A stretch of 64,000 nt of DNA from Acidimicrobiia bacterium (GCA_022819505.1 JAJEHD010000001.1:45194-109193); one strand, 5' to 3'. Shown: positions 41,323-53,139, counted from the stretch's first letter. Program-made: numbers and translations. The notes: generated by a model from the letters alone, not told the origin.

Positions 41323-42561
41323 TCAGATGGGCAGGTCGCCGGTGGCCCGGCGGGTGGTGCCCTCGTCGGTGTAGGCGGCGATGGTGCGCTGGGCGATGCG
41401 CATCTGATGGACCTCGTCGGCGCCGTCGGCGAAGCGGGCCCAGCGGGCGTGCTGGAACATGTGGGCCAGCGGGGTGTCTGTGGAGTAGCCGAGGGCTCCG
41501 TGAACCTGGATCGAGCGGTCCACGACCCGGTTCAGCATGTTGGCCACGAAGTGCTTGGCCATCGACACCTCCGACTGGAAGTCGTCGCCCCGGTCGATCT
41601 TGTGCGCCGCGTGCAGCACCATCAACTTGGCCTGGTACAACTCCATGGCCGAGTCGGCGATCATCCACTGGATCCCCTGCTTCTCGGCCAGCAGCGAGCC
41701 GTGTGAGAAGCGGTGGAGCGAGCGGTCCACCATCATGTCCAGCGCGGTCTCGGCCTGGGCGATCCACCGCATGCAGTGGGCCAGCCGGGCCGGACCCAGC
41801 CGGTACTGGCCCAGCAGATGTCCCTGGCCCCGCCCGCCGAGCATCTGGTCGTTGTGGACCCGGAGATCCTCGATGAGGATCTCGCTGTGGCCGGTGCTGC
41901 CGTGCATGGTCTCGATCTGGCGCACCTCGGTCCAGCCCTCATGGGGCAGGTCGATGATGAAGGCGCTGTTGGCGGCCTGCGGGATGTCGGGGTCGTCCTC
42001 GGTGCGGCACACCAGGATGGCGAAGTTGGCCCGGTGGGCGTTGGAGATGAACCACTTGTGCCCGTTGATCACCCACTCGTCGCCGTCGAGGTAGGCCCGG
42101 GTCTGGATCAGGGTGGGATCGGAGCCGGCCACCTCCGGCTCGGTCATCGCGAAGCACGACCACGCCTTGCCCTCGCACAGAGGGCGCAGGTACCTCTCGG
42201 CCTGCTCGGGCGTGGCCCAGTGCAGAAGGGTGTGCATGTTGCCCTCGTCGGGGGCCTGGCAGTTCAGCACCCACGGGCCGTAGTAGGACTTGGCCGCCTC
42301 GGCCTGCACCATGGCAAGCGCCACATGTCCGAGGCCCATGCCTCCCCACTCGGGCGGCATGTGCGGCAGCCACAGGCCGGCGGTCCGAGCCTGCTTGCGA
42401 AGGTCGATCAGCACGCTCACCCGGTCGCCGCCGGTCAGCGGCTCGCTGCCGTCGCGGCCCTCGATGCGAGCCTCGGCCGGCTTGACGACATCGTCGATGA
42501 ACGAGCGGACCCGGGTCCTGATGTCCTCGAGCTCTTCGGACAGCGTGAAGTCGATGGCCAT
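41323..42561 (-). CDS. Acyl-CoA dehydrogenase (ACAD10/11-like)
   Basis: A 412-aa FAD-dependent enzyme. It contains WLPHMPPEWGGMGLGHVALA, the flavin-binding signature FAMTEPEVAGSDPT, INGHKWFISNAHRANFAILV, and the C-terminal block IQVHGALGYSTDTPLAHMF. The likely catalytic Glu is in FADGADEVHQMRIAQ. These features match ACAD10/11-type enzymes of fatty or branched acyl-CoA oxidation. AGGAG sits 6 nt before ATG 42561. It is divergent from the acetoacetate decarboxylase-like gene and followed by an SDR gene. Confidence 0.93.
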   Translation of the reverse strand: MAIDFTLSEELEDIRTRVRSFIDDVVKPAEARIEGRDGSEPLTGGDRVSVLIDLRKQARTAGLWLPHMPPEWGGMGLGHVALAMVQAEAAKSYYGPWVLNCQAPDEGNMHTLLHWATPEQAERYLRPLCEGKAWSCFAMTEPEVAGSDPTLIQTRAYLDGDEWVINGHKWFISNAHRANFAILVCRTEDDPDIPQAANSAFIIDLPHEGWTEVRQIETMHGSTGHSEILIEDLRVHNDQMLGGRGQGHLLGQYRLGPARLAHCMRWIAQAETALDMMVDRSLHRFSHGSLLAEKQGIQWMIADSAMELYQAKLMVLHAAHKIDRGDDFQSEVSMAKHFVANMLNRVVDRSIQVHGALGYSTDTPLAHMFQHARWARFADGADEVHQMRIAQRTIAAYTDEGTTRRATGDLPI

Positions 42562-42649
42562 GGCTGCTCCTGGATCGTGTCCCCCACAGTCTGCCCGGGA
42601 GCGTTCGGCTCCAATACGCTGAGCCGGTCCGACGAGGACAGGAGGCAGC

Positions 42650-43414
42650 GTGACCGAGACTCCGATGAGCCGTCCCGGCGAGGTGGCCGGATGGCCGAAG
42701 CTGGTAGTGACCTATCGAACCGACCCGTCCGGGGTGGAGAAGCTCGTGCCGCCCGGACTGGTGCCGGGCGAGCCGGTGGTGACCGTGGGCGTCTACTGCG
42801 TGCCCATCCTCTCCGAGCCGGAGTACGGCATCAGCGTGAAGGTGCCGGCGTCGTGGCAGGGCACTGAGGGCCTCTACAACCTGGGCATGGGCATAGACCA
42901 GGAGGCGGCCGTGTCCATCAGCCACGAGACCAACGGCCAGCCCAAGTTCCTGTGCGACATCGACTACTTCCGACTCGGCGATCACGTGGCCGCCCGGGCC
43001 ACCCATCAGGGCTACACCTTCGTGGAGTTCAGCGGCGATGTTGCCGGAGCGGCCGACGCGACCCCGGGCGACGTGAGCGATCACGAGTGGTGGATCAAGT
43101 ACTCGCGGGCCATCGGTGGAGCCGACCGCTCCTACGACTTCCCGCCCCATGTAGTGGATGTGGCCACCACCTTCGAGCAGAAGCACATCGAGAGCATCGA
43201 CGGCGAGCTGAAGCTGCTGGACAGCCCGTGGGACCCGATCGCCCGCTACCTCCCGATCCGCGAGCAGCTGTCAGCCCAGTTGGTGACGCATGTGGCCAAG
43301 GCCCGCAGCATCACCAACGCCGGACCGCTCGACCCCGACGCCTTCTGGCCCCACGCCGACACCATCGGCGCCTCCCGCTGGCCGGGCACCCGGGGCGGTC
43401 CCCGAGCCGACTGA
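42650..43414 (+). CDS. Acetoacetate decarboxylase family protein
   Basis: A 254-aa protein of the ADC family. The Schiff-base lysine is in the block ETNGQPKFLCDI (near residue 103), and SVKVPASW and YLPIREQLSAQLV are family-like. True acetoacetate decarboxylases release acetone and CO2; many actinobacterial homologues act on other substrates, so the exact reaction is open. The start is GTG 42650 with GGAGG about 5 nt upstream. It is divergent from the acyl-CoA dehydrogenase across an 88-bp gap, a layout that suggests shared regulation of ketone or short-chain acyl metabolism. Confidence 0.82.
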   Translation: MTETPMSRPGEVAGWPKLVVTYRTDPSGVEKLVPPGLVPGEPVVTVGVYCVPILSEPEYGISVKVPASWQGTEGLYNLGMGIDQEAAVSISHETNGQPKFLCDIDYFRLGDHVAARATHQGYTFVEFSGDVAGAADATPGDVSDHEWWIKYSRAIGGADRSYDFPPHVVDVATTFEQKHIESIDGELKLLDSPWDPIARYLPIREQLSAQLVTHVAKARSITNAGPLDPDAFWPHADTIGASRWPGTRGGPRAD

Positions 43415-43467
43415 GTCTCCCGTCGCGTGCCTCGCCCCGCCCAGCGGGCAATCGCGACGGGACGGGA

Positions 43468-44397
43468 TCAGGTCGCGAGGTTGTGGCCGGGGGGCATTTC
43501 GGCCCGGCCTATGGCGTCGGCCCGGGAGTGCAGTAGCTCGGCGGTCTCGTCCAGGTCCCGGGCGATGATGTAGCGGCGTTCGGCCACGCCGTCGAGCACG
43601 AACTCGCCCAGCGAGTCAAGATCGGCGACCAGGGGCTCCTCGCCGCGCATCTCGGCCACGATCCCCTTGAGCTGCTCGAACGTAAGGCTGCCTCTACCCG
43701 TGCCCTCCCCCACCCGCTGGAGGTGCTCGGGACGGTTGCGCTGGGCGTTGAAGAGGCCGGTGTCCATCAGGCCGCCGGAGGGGTAGAACACCGACGCCCG
43801 CAGGTTGGTGCCCTCGCTGATGAGGTTGTGGTTGAGGGCCTCGGTGAAGCAGCTGGCGGCCGCCTTGGACGAGGCGTACACCGAGGCGGTCGGCACGGGG
43901 GCGAACCCGCCGTCACCGGAGGATGTGATGATCACCTGGCCCGGCTCGCCCGACTCGATCATGCGGGGCACGAACGCCCACGTGCAGATGGCCACCCCGA
44001 AGACGTTGACGCCGAAGCACCAGCGCCAGTCGTTGGGCTCCTGCTGCCAGGGCTTGCCGCCTCCGCCCGAGGTGACCCCGGCGTTGCAGAACAGCAGGTT
44101 GCAGCCTCCGTAGGTGTCGAAGACATGGCCGGCCAGCGCGGTGACGGACTGCTCGTCGCTCACGTCGGCGGGAACGCCCTCGACCGGGCCGAGATGCGAC
44201 AAGTCCCCCACCGCCCGCTCCAGCACCGGCTCCTCGATGTCGGCGATCACCACCCGGGCGCCCCGGCGCAGCAGGGCCTTGACGATGCCCTTTCCGATGC
44301 CGCTGGCTCCGCCGGTGACGACGGCCGTCATGCCCTCGATGGGCAGCCGGTGCTGGTCGGCGCGAGTCTCGTTGGCGGGTTGGGAGCCGTTCGGCAT
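43468..44397 (-). CDS. Short-chain dehydrogenase/reductase
   Basis: A 309-aa SDR. Glycine motif VVTGGASGIGKGIV with ADIEEP after the second strand (NAD-type acidic residue), NAG in LLFCNAGVTSGGGG, the Ser in VIITSSGDGGF and Tyr-x3-Lys in YASSKAAASCFTEAL. The C-terminal extension (DLDSLGEFVLDGVAERRYIIA) is longer than in minimal SDRs. The ADC-like gene converges on it. Its upstream gap carries repeats R2 and R1 copy C. Substrate unknown. Confidence 0.9.
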   Translation of the reverse strand: MPNGSQPANETRADQHRLPIEGMTAVVTGGASGIGKGIVKALLRRGARVVIADIEEPVLERAVGDLSHLGPVEGVPADVSDEQSVTALAGHVFDTYGGCNLLFCNAGVTSGGGGKPWQQEPNDWRWCFGVNVFGVAICTWAFVPRMIESGEPGQVIITSSGDGGFAPVPTASVYASSKAAASCFTEALNHNLISEGTNLRASVFYPSGGLMDTGLFNAQRNRPEHLQRVGEGTGRGSLTFEQLKGIVAEMRGEEPLVADLDSLGEFVLDGVAERRYIIARDLDETAELLHSRADAIGRAEMPPGHNLAT

Positions 44398-44423
44398 GGG
44401 CCGGAGGGTACACCGCCGCGCGT

Positions 44424-44479
44424 CGACCGAAATCAGTAGAGAAACCCGTCAGATAGGAGGAAAACCCGTACAGATTTGG
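44424..44479 (-). repeat. Dispersed repeat R2, copy C
   Basis: On the minus strand it reads CCAAATCTGTACGGGTTTT to TTTCGGTCG, 56 bp, 47 of which match copy A at 12806-12861. It lies 21 bp downstream (minus sense) of R1 copy C, the same order, orientation and approximate spacing as at 12751-12861. Confidence 0.85.
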
Positions 44480-44500
44480 AGGCGAGCTGACATGGGGCTA

Positions 44501-44570
44501 CTCACGGGCCGCTCGGGCCACGGCCTCGCCCCGTGTGAGCCGTGTTCGCTCGCCGACCCGCTCGGCCTCT
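44501..44570 (-). repeat. Dispersed repeat R1, copy C
   Basis: Shares the 28-bp core with copies B and D, starting CGAGGCCGTGGCCCGAGCGG in the minus sense, plus the 11-bp outer end AGAGGCCGAGC. It lacks the AACAAGAGCGGGA tail; R2 follows instead. It touches the stop codon of the SDR gene that ends at 44569. Confidence 0.85.
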
Positions 44571-45534
44571 AGGCGAGGGAGAGGCCAACCAGGCTCTCGC
44601 TCAGTTCCCACAAGCGTCCGGCGGTGGCCGCATTGTCGATCCACGGCTCGTAGCCCCGGTCTCCGGGGCCGGGAGCCGTCGGTCCGCAATCGGCCAGGTA
44701 ACCGCCGTTGTGGGCGACGACGTCGGGGGAGATGGCCGCCCACACCTGGGTGGCCGCGCCGGCCTCGACGCTCTTGAAGCGCATGCCGCCGGAGCCTCCG
44801 CCCTGCCGCGCCGCGCTCGCTCTCCTCCGAGCCATCAGTGTCTCGGTCAACTCCGGCGTCAGGTGGCGGCCGAGACGGGTGACGATGGCGCCCGGGTGGA
44901 CCGAGAACGACAGCAACCCGTCGCCGGACCGGCGGGCGAGTTCGGCCCCGAAGTGCGCGTTGGCGCTCTTGGACCGCCCGTAGGCGACCCAGGCGTCGTA
45001 GGGGGTGGTCTCGAAGTTGGGATCATCGAGGTCGACGTCGGCTATCCGGTGCCCGCCCGAGGACAGCGTCACCACCCTCGGGTTCTGTACCCGGCGCAGC
45101 AGCGGTATCAACCGCAGGGTCAACGCGAAGTGGCCGAGGTGGTTGGTGCCGAACTGGGTCTCGAAGCCGTCGGCGGTGCGGCCCTCGGGGCAAGCCATGA
45201 CACCGGCATTGTTGATCAGGACATCAACGCGATCGAGCACGCCGGTGGCCTGCTCCGCGAACCGGGCCACGCTGGACAGGTCGGCGAGATCGAGTTGGTG
45301 CAGAGACAGGTCTGCGTGCGGGACAGCGGCGCGGATCCGTTGCGCGGCCTCTGCGTTGCTCCCGGCGTCGCGGGCCGCCATGGCGATGTGCGCGCCCCGG
45401 GCCGACAACCCCCGGGCCGACTCCTCCCCCAGCCCGCTCGACGACCCGGTGACGACGAACACCAGCCCGGACAGGTCCATGCCGTCGAGGACCTCGTCGA
45501 CGGTCGACTCCCGATCGAACTCGGTCACGCTCAC
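44569..45534 (-). CDS. SDR oxidoreductase, retinol dehydrogenase/WWOX-like
   Basis: A 321-aa SDR of the retinol-dehydrogenase-like group. Glycine motif VVTGSSSGLGEESARGL, NADP-type AARDAGS, NNAG in LINNAGVMACPEGRT, FGTNHLGHFALTLRL, Ser in VVTLSSGGHRI, Tyr-x3-Lys in YGRSKSANAHFG and SVHPGAIVTRLGRHL. The GTG at 45534 follows GAGGAG that overlaps the molybdopterin oxidoreductase stop, so the two genes are probably co-expressed. The physiological substrate is unknown. Confidence 0.9.
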   Translation of the reverse strand: MSVTEFDRESTVDEVLDGMDLSGLVFVVTGSSSGLGEESARGLSARGAHIAMAARDAGSNAEAAQRIRAAVPHADLSLHQLDLADLSSVARFAEQATGVLDRVDVLINNAGVMACPEGRTADGFETQFGTNHLGHFALTLRLIPLLRRVQNPRVVTLSSGGHRIADVDLDDPNFETTPYDAWVAYGRSKSANAHFGAELARRSGDGLLSFSVHPGAIVTRLGRHLTPELTETLMARRRASAARQGGGSGGMRFKSVEAGAATQVWAAISPDVVAHNGGYLADCGPTAPGPGDRGYEPWIDNAATAGRLWELSESLVGLSLA

Positions 45535-45542
45535 CGGTCTCC

Positions 45543-47741
45543 TCAGGCGGGGGCGACTTCGACGGGGATGCCGTTGACGGCCGCGTTGCCCGAGGGCACG
45601 TCCACGAAGTCGGGCGGGGCCAGCAGGTTGTTGTTGACCCCGGCGTGCTCCCGGGCCACCGACAGGCGGGTCCCGGGCTTGTCGTGGCCCCAGCCGTGGG
45701 GCAGCGACACCACCCCGGGCATCATCTCTTCGCTGACCTCGGCGGGCACCTCGATGGAGCCGTTGGAAGACGACACGACGGCTATGGCCCCGTCGGTGAC
45801 GCCGCGGTCGGCGGCGTCACCGGGGTGGATGAGCAGGGTGCAGCGGTCCTTGCCGCTGACCAGCACCCTGACGTTGTGCATCCATGAGTTGTTGGAGCGC
45901 AGGTGGCGGCGGCTGGTCAGCACCAGCGGCTCGGCCGGCCGATCCAGCCGCTCGGTGAGGCGGCCGACGTCGGCGGTGATGTGGTCGGGGGCCAGATCGA
46001 CCTTGCCGTCGGGGTGCAGCACGATCTCGTCTATGCGGGGCACCATCGGGCCGAAGTCGACGCCGTCGGGGTGCTCCTTGAGCTTCTCCAGCGTGAGGCC
46101 GCCAGGGTTCTCGCCGTAGCGGTCGCCCCACGGCCCGGTCCGGATCGAAAGGTCGTACAGGCGATCCGGTCCCGGTTCGGGCGCGGCGGCCAACGCCGTC
46201 TCCGGGTCGGCGCCCGAGAGGGCAGCGAGGTGCGAGAAGTAGCCGTCGTCGATGGCGGCCGCGTTGGTGTCCGGCGGGATCCCCGCGCAGACGGCGCCCA
46301 GGCGGAGCAGTATCTCCCACTCGTGGGGCCGGCCGTCGGCGGGCGGGAACAGCGGCGGCGACCACTTGGCGGCCGAGCGGGTGGCCCACCCCCACAGCAG
46401 TTCGTCGCAGTGGGGCTGCTCCAGCGCGGACAGGCCGGGCAGGATCACGTCGGCATGGCGCGACGTCTCGTTGAGGGCGTTGTCGAGCGAGACCATGGCG
46501 TCGAGCTGGGGCAGGGCCGCGTCGAGGCGGCCGGCGTCGGGCGCCGATATCACCGGGTTGCCGCAGATGACCACCAGGGCCTTGATCTGGCCCGGTCCGG
46601 GCGTGTCGATCTCCTCGGCCAGGCACGACACCGGGAACTGGCCCAGAGCCTCCGGGGCGCCCCGCACCCGGCTGTGCCAGCGGCCGAATCCCTTGGGGCT
46701 CGCCCAGTCCTGCTGAGCCGCGGGCACGGCCACCGGCTTGGCCCACATCAGGCCGCCCACCGAGTCGAGGTTGCCGGTCAGCGCGCAGATCACGTCGGGC
46801 AGCCACGACGCCAGGGTGCCGAACTCCTGGTTGCAGGTGCCGATGCGGGCGTACCAGGCGGCCCGGTCGGCGGCCGCGAACTCGCGGGCCAGCGTGCGGA
46901 TCGCCTCCGGTGTCGTCCCGCAGGCGCCCGCCACCCGCTCGGGCGGGAAGCCGGCCGCGATCCGGCGGACCTCGTCGGTGCCCCTGAGCCGGTCGGCCAG
47001 ATGCCCGAGCCGTACCAAGCCCTCGGCGAACAGCACGTTGACCACCGCCAGCTGCAGCAGGGCGTCGGTCCCGGGCCTCACCGGCAGCCACTGGTCGGCG
47101 TGCTTGACCGTCCCGGTGCGGCGGGGGTCGATGACCACCACCTTGCCGCGCTCGCGGATCCGGTCCAGCGCGGCGGGCACGTCGGCGTGGGCCAGCAGGC
47201 TGCCCTGGCTGGCATGGGGGTTGGCCCCCTGCACCACCATGAAGTCGGTGCGCTCGATGTCGGGCGCCGGGATACGCCACGCCTGGCCGTACATCAACTG
47301 GCATACGACGTTCTTGGGCCACTGGTCCACGGTCCCGGCCGAGTAGATCACCGGCAGCCCGGCGAGACCCATGAACAGCCCCACGTAGCGGCTGATCGAG
47401 TAGTTGTGGGCCGCCGGGTTGCCCACGTAGGCGGTGATCGCCTCCACTCCGTACTCGGCCCGCACCCCGCCGATCAGCTCAGCACACCGAGCGAAGGCGT
47501 CGTCCCAGCTTGTCTCCACGAAGTCGCCCGATGCGTTGCGCACCAGGGGCACGCGGAGCCGATCGGGGTCGGCGTGTAGGTGGCCGAGGGTGGTGCCCTT
47601 GGGGCAGATGTAGCCCTTTGACCAGACGTCGTTGCGGTTGGGACGGATCAGCTTGACCTCGCTGCCGTCGTGGTGCACTTCCAGCCCGCACATCGCCTCG
47701 CACAGCGGGCAGGTCCGGATATGAATGCTGCGTTCCGTCAC
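45543..47741 (-). CDS. Molybdopterin-dependent oxidoreductase (DMSO reductase superfamily)
   Basis: A 732-aa catalytic-type subunit. The N-terminal [4Fe-4S] ligands are Cys11, Cys14, Cys18 and Cys46 (CPLCEAMCGLE, then GYICPKG). Cofactor-binding blocks include FMVVQGANPHASQ, VVIDPRRTGTVKHADQWLPVRPGTDALL and the C-terminal molydop-binding domain with LVLTSRRHLRSNNSWMHN. No twin-arginine signal is present, so it is probably cytoplasmic. No electron-transfer or membrane subunit is adjacent, so it may be a stand-alone oxidoreductase using the SDR neighbour's pathway. The substrate is unknown. The start is GTG 47741. Confidence 0.85.
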   Translation of the reverse strand: MTERSIHIRTCPLCEAMCGLEVHHDGSEVKLIRPNRNDVWSKGYICPKGTTLGHLHADPDRLRVPLVRNASGDFVETSWDDAFARCAELIGGVRAEYGVEAITAYVGNPAAHNYSISRYVGLFMGLAGLPVIYSAGTVDQWPKNVVCQLMYGQAWRIPAPDIERTDFMVVQGANPHASQGSLLAHADVPAALDRIRERGKVVVIDPRRTGTVKHADQWLPVRPGTDALLQLAVVNVLFAEGLVRLGHLADRLRGTDEVRRIAAGFPPERVAGACGTTPEAIRTLAREFAAADRAAWYARIGTCNQEFGTLASWLPDVICALTGNLDSVGGLMWAKPVAVPAAQQDWASPKGFGRWHSRVRGAPEALGQFPVSCLAEEIDTPGPGQIKALVVICGNPVISAPDAGRLDAALPQLDAMVSLDNALNETSRHADVILPGLSALEQPHCDELLWGWATRSAAKWSPPLFPPADGRPHEWEILLRLGAVCAGIPPDTNAAAIDDGYFSHLAALSGADPETALAAAPEPGPDRLYDLSIRTGPWGDRYGENPGGLTLEKLKEHPDGVDFGPMVPRIDEIVLHPDGKVDLAPDHITADVGRLTERLDRPAEPLVLTSRRHLRSNNSWMHNVRVLVSGKDRCTLLIHPGDAADRGVTDGAIAVVSSSNGSIEVPAEVSEEMMPGVVSLPHGWGHDKPGTRLSVAREHAGVNNNLLAPPDFVDVPSGNAAVNGIPVEVAPA

Positions 47742-47802
47742 TGATGTACCTCTGGCTTCGCTTCGGGCCGGGCGTCGATCCTAGGGGCGGCGGCCTGCCT
47801 GG

Positions 47803-48240
47803 TCAGACTTCGAGCATCAGGGTGACGGGGCCGTCGTTGGTCAGCTCGACCGCCATGTTCGCCCCGAACGAACCGGTGGCCACAGTGGCTCCCAGCCGCC
47901 GCAGCTCGGCGACCAACTCGTCGATCAGCTCGTTGGCCTCATCCGGCGCGGCCGCCGCGATGAACGACGGCCGTCGGCCCTTGCGGGTGTCGCCGTAGAG
48001 GGTGAACTGGCTGACGACCAGCAGCTCGCCGCTGGTGTCGGCCACCGACCGGTTCATGTGGCCGTTCTCGTCTGCGAGGATGCGCAGGTTCCACAGCTTG
48101 GCGGCCAGCTTCACCGCGGCGTCCCGGTCGTCGCCGTGGGTCACCCCGACCAGGCAGCACAGTCCCGGACCGATCTCGCCAATCACCTGACCGTCCACCC
48201 GCACCCGGGCCTCGGCGGCCCGCTGCACCAGCGCTCTCAC
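47803..48240 (-). CDS. dtd: D-aminoacyl-tRNA deacylase
   Basis: A 145-aa proofreading enzyme that removes D-amino acids from tRNA. Hallmarks are the start [17 protein letters not shown], the catalytic-site loop [17 protein letters not shown] and the C-terminal [16 protein letters not shown] (the cross-subunit G-x-P motif is in NDGPVT). Length is standard. Its ATG overlaps the EamA gene's stop by 4 bp. Confidence 0.96.
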   Translation of the reverse strand: MRALVQRAAEARVRVDGQVIGEIGPGLCCLVGVTHGDDRDAAVKLAAKLWNLRILADENGHMNRSVADTSGELLVVSQFTLYGDTRKGRRPSFIAAAAPDEANELIDELVAELRRLGATVATGSFGANMAVELTNDGPVTLMLEV

Positions 48241-49151
48241 GGCGCCAGCCTACGAATCACCCCGCCCGGACCCGGCTTGAAGCGCTTGGAACGACCCGCC
48301 GCGACCGTGCCGTAGAAAACACCGGCCAGCACGACAACCGCGCCGGCCACGGTTGCCGCGCTGGGCAGTTCCGACAGGAACAGGACGGCCCACACCGTGC
48401 CGGCCACCGTCTCGGTCGGAGCGAACAGAGACACCTCCGATACCGGGGCGAAGCGCAGGGCGCTGGAGTTGGCCAGCCGGCCCAGCGGGTTGAAGCACAG
48501 GCCCATGGCCGCGATCGACAGGTAGGCCCTGGTGCCCAGCGAGAACGGCGACGCCGCGAATCCGGTGACGGCCACAACGATCGCGGCGCTGGCCCACAGT
48601 CCGGCCCGGCGGCTCAGGTCCGGGAACCTGCGCCATATGGTCATGTTGCCCGCGAACCCGGCCACCGCGACCAAGGCCAGGACATCGCCCTTGAGGGTGG
48701 GCTCCCCCAACGAGTTCGAGACGATCAACCCGATGCCGGCCATGGTGAGGGCAATGGCCGCGGCCACCCGCCGGGTGATGGGCTCGCCTAGGAACAGCCG
48801 GGCGGACGCCGAGGCCATCAGGGGCGCCGAGGCCACGATGGCCACCACGTTGGCGACCCGCGTCTCGGTGATGGCGGTGATGAAGCACACCTGACTCAGC
48901 GCGGCCAGCACCCCCACCCCGGCCAGCGGCACCCGGTGGGTCCGCAGCGACTCAAGCGCCGGACGCCGATCGAACCACCGTCCGAAAGTGGAGTGCACCA
49001 CCAACGCGCAGCACGAGACGAGGAATGCGACGTCGATGGCGCCGGCCTCCGACACCCGCACCCACAGCGAGTCCGTGGACACGCAGAGCATTCCCACACC
49101 GGCCAGCAGCCACCCCAGCCGCCGCCGGTCGCCCGGCCGCTCCGTAGTCAC
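48237..49151 (-). CDS. EamA/DMT-family transporter
   Basis: A 304-aa integral membrane protein with about ten hydrophobic segments in two EamA halves, for example [19 protein letters not shown] near the start, [19 protein letters not shown] in the middle and [19 protein letters not shown] in the second half. It belongs to the drug/metabolite exporter superfamily; the substrate is unknown. It is coupled to dtd by a 4-bp overlap, so both are made from one transcript. The start is GTG 49151. Confidence 0.85.
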   Translation of the reverse strand: MTTERPGDRRRLGWLLAGVGMLCVSTDSLWVRVSEAGAIDVAFLVSCCALVVHSTFGRWFDRRPALESLRTHRVPLAGVGVLAALSQVCFITAITETRVANVVAIVASAPLMASASARLFLGEPITRRVAAAIALTMAGIGLIVSNSLGEPTLKGDVLALVAVAGFAGNMTIWRRFPDLSRRAGLWASAAIVVAVTGFAASPFSLGTRAYLSIAAMGLCFNPLGRLANSSALRFAPVSEVSLFAPTETVAGTVWAVLFLSELPSAATVAGAVVVLAGVFYGTVAAGRSKRFKPGPGGVIRRLAP

Positions 49152-49231
49152 CGGGCCACGCTAACGGCCACCCCTGCGACGGAACGGCATGCCACCAGCG
49201 CGACGACGCCGCGGCGGCGCACGGCCGCGAA

Positions 49232-50203
49232 TCAGGCCGGGGCGAGGAAGGACCGCGGGTCGTTGGTGAAGGCGCGCTTGCAGCCGGGGGCGCAGAACCA
49301 GTAGTCGTCACCCTCGTGGACGGCGTGGTACTTGGCGTCGTCGACCAGCACCGTCATGCCGCACACCGGGTCGATGGCCTCCACCCTGGCTGGAGTCTCG
49401 CCCGGTCCTGCCGTCACTAGCTCGCCCCTGGCCCGCCTGGCCACCAGATCGGCCATCACAGCCACCGCGATCTCCGCGTTGGCCACCGCGCCGAGGTCCA
49501 GGCCGGCGGGTGCCTGCACACGATCCAGATCGGCGCTGGCCACTCCTCGGCTGCGCAAGTGGTCGATCACGGTGGCGGCTCGCCGGTCGGAGGCGATCAG
49601 ACCCACATATCCCGCGTCACAAGCCAGCGCGGCCTCAAGGGCCAGGTCGTCGTAGTGGCCCTGGGTGCCCACCACCACCGCGGTGGCGCCGTCGATGCCG
49701 AGGTCCGACAGGTCGAGCTTGGTCCGCACAATCTCGGGGCGGACATGCTCCGCGGGGTTGCCGCCGTCGTCGATGACGGTCGCGCCCCAGCCCAGCGCTA
49801 TGGCCGTCTCCGCCAGCGCGTCCACCGCCGGGGACCGGCCCATGACCACTACCTGGGGCTCGGGACGGTGCGGCTCCAGGTACACCTCCAGCGCTCCCTC
49901 GGACTCACAGGCCATGGCTATCGAGCGAACTCCCTCCTGTGAGCGCCCGTCAAGCTCGTCGGGCTGGCCCAGGAACAGCAGCGCCGGCTCGCCGGTCTCC
50001 AGGCACTGGCGGGCGTGACGCACCACCGAGGGCTCCGCGCAGGCGCCGCCCAGCCATCCGCGGACAGTGCCGTCGGCCAGGATGACGGCCTTGGAGCCCT
50101 GGCGCCCCGACGAGGGCCCGCGCCGCCACACCACCGTGGCCAGAACGTATGGCACCCGGTGGGTAGTGAGCTCCACCGCCTCGGCCAGCACCGACACGTC
50201 CAT
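49232..50203 (-). CDS. XdhC/CoxI-family maturation protein fused to a YHS domain
   Basis: A 323-aa protein. The first part is XdhC-like: ATVVWRRGPSSGRQGSKAVIL, the Rossmann segment QVVVMGRSPAVDALAETA and IGLIASDRRAATV, and NAEIAVAVMADLVARR. XdhC proteins bind molybdenum cofactor and help insert or sulfurate it in xanthine- or CO-dehydrogenase-type enzymes. Residues about 278-323 add a YHS/TRASH metal-binding module (DPVCGMTVLVDD, then WFCAPGCKRAF; Cys281, Cys304, Cys308). The gene is directly downstream of coxL in the same direction, which suggests a role in CO dehydrogenase maturation. Confidence 0.85.
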   Translation of the reverse strand: MDVSVLAEAVELTTHRVPYVLATVVWRRGPSSGRQGSKAVILADGTVRGWLGGACAEPSVVRHARQCLETGEPALLFLGQPDELDGRSQEGVRSIAMACESEGALEVYLEPHRPEPQVVVMGRSPAVDALAETAIALGWGATVIDDGGNPAEHVRPEIVRTKLDLSDLGIDGATAVVVGTQGHYDDLALEAALACDAGYVGLIASDRRAATVIDHLRSRGVASADLDRVQAPAGLDLGAVANAEIAVAVMADLVARRARGELVTAGPGETPARVEAIDPVCGMTVLVDDAKYHAVHEGDDYWFCAPGCKRAFTNDPRSFLAPA

Positions 50204-50280
50204 GGCACCGCGGCTCCCCGGGGTCGCCGATCTCTAGGAGTCCGAGTCCACGGCGAAGGTCCCACAGACTCCGGGCCGGG

Positions 50281-52638
<2,358 letters not shown>

Positions 52639-52651
52639 TGCGTGCTCCCTT

Positions 52652-53128
52652 TCAGCTGTCGCCGTTGGACGACGCCGCGGCTGCCGCGGCCTGGATGGCC
52701 TTGACGATGTTCATGTAGCCGGTGCACCGGCAGAGGTTCCCCGAGATGGCCCAGCGGACCTCGTCGTCGGAGGGCGCCGGGTTCTCGTCGATCAGGGCCG
52801 CGCCCACCAGCATCATGGCCGGGGTACAGAAGCCGCACTGCAGGCCGTGCTCGTCGCTGAACGCCTGCTGGACCGGGTGCAGACCGTCGGCGGACTTGAG
52901 GCCCTCGACGGTGGTGACCTCCCGACCGTCGGCCTGGACGGCCAGCATCGTGCACGACTTGACCGGGGTGCCGTCAACCAGCACCGTGCAGACCCCGCAG
53001 CTAGTGGTGTCGCAGCCGATGTGGGTGCCGGTCAGGCCGGCGCCGGTGCGAATGTGGTCGACGAGCAGGCGTCGGGGCTCGACGTCGGCAGTGTGGTCGG
53101 TTCCGTTGATGTTGATCGTGATCTCCAT
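52652..53128 (-). CDS. coxS: Aerobic CO dehydrogenase small (iron-sulfur) subunit
   Basis: A 158-aa subunit with two [2Fe-2S] clusters. The plant-type ferredoxin ligands are Cys39, Cys44, Cys47 and Cys59 (IGCDTTSCGVC), and the helical-domain ligands Cys98, Cys101, Cys133 and Cys135 (QCGFC, LCRCTGY). It passes electrons from the molybdenum subunit to FAD. ATG 53128 follows GGGGGAG; an in-frame extension to 53212 would run into coxM. It lies between coxM and coxL. Confidence 0.95.
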   Translation of the reverse strand: MEITININGTDHTADVEPRRLLVDHIRTGAGLTGTHIGCDTTSCGVCTVLVDGTPVKSCTMLAVQADGREVTTVEGLKSADGLHPVQQAFSDEHGLQCGFCTPAMMLVGAALIDENPAPSDDEVRWAISGNLCRCTGYMNIVKAIQAAAAAASSNGDS

Positions 53129-53139
53129 GTCTCCCCCTC

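Noticed and set aside
45903..47579. A 558-codon plus-strand frame opposite the molybdopterin oxidoreductase
   Set aside because: Antisense frame without motifs; the minus-strand gene has all cofactor-binding blocks.
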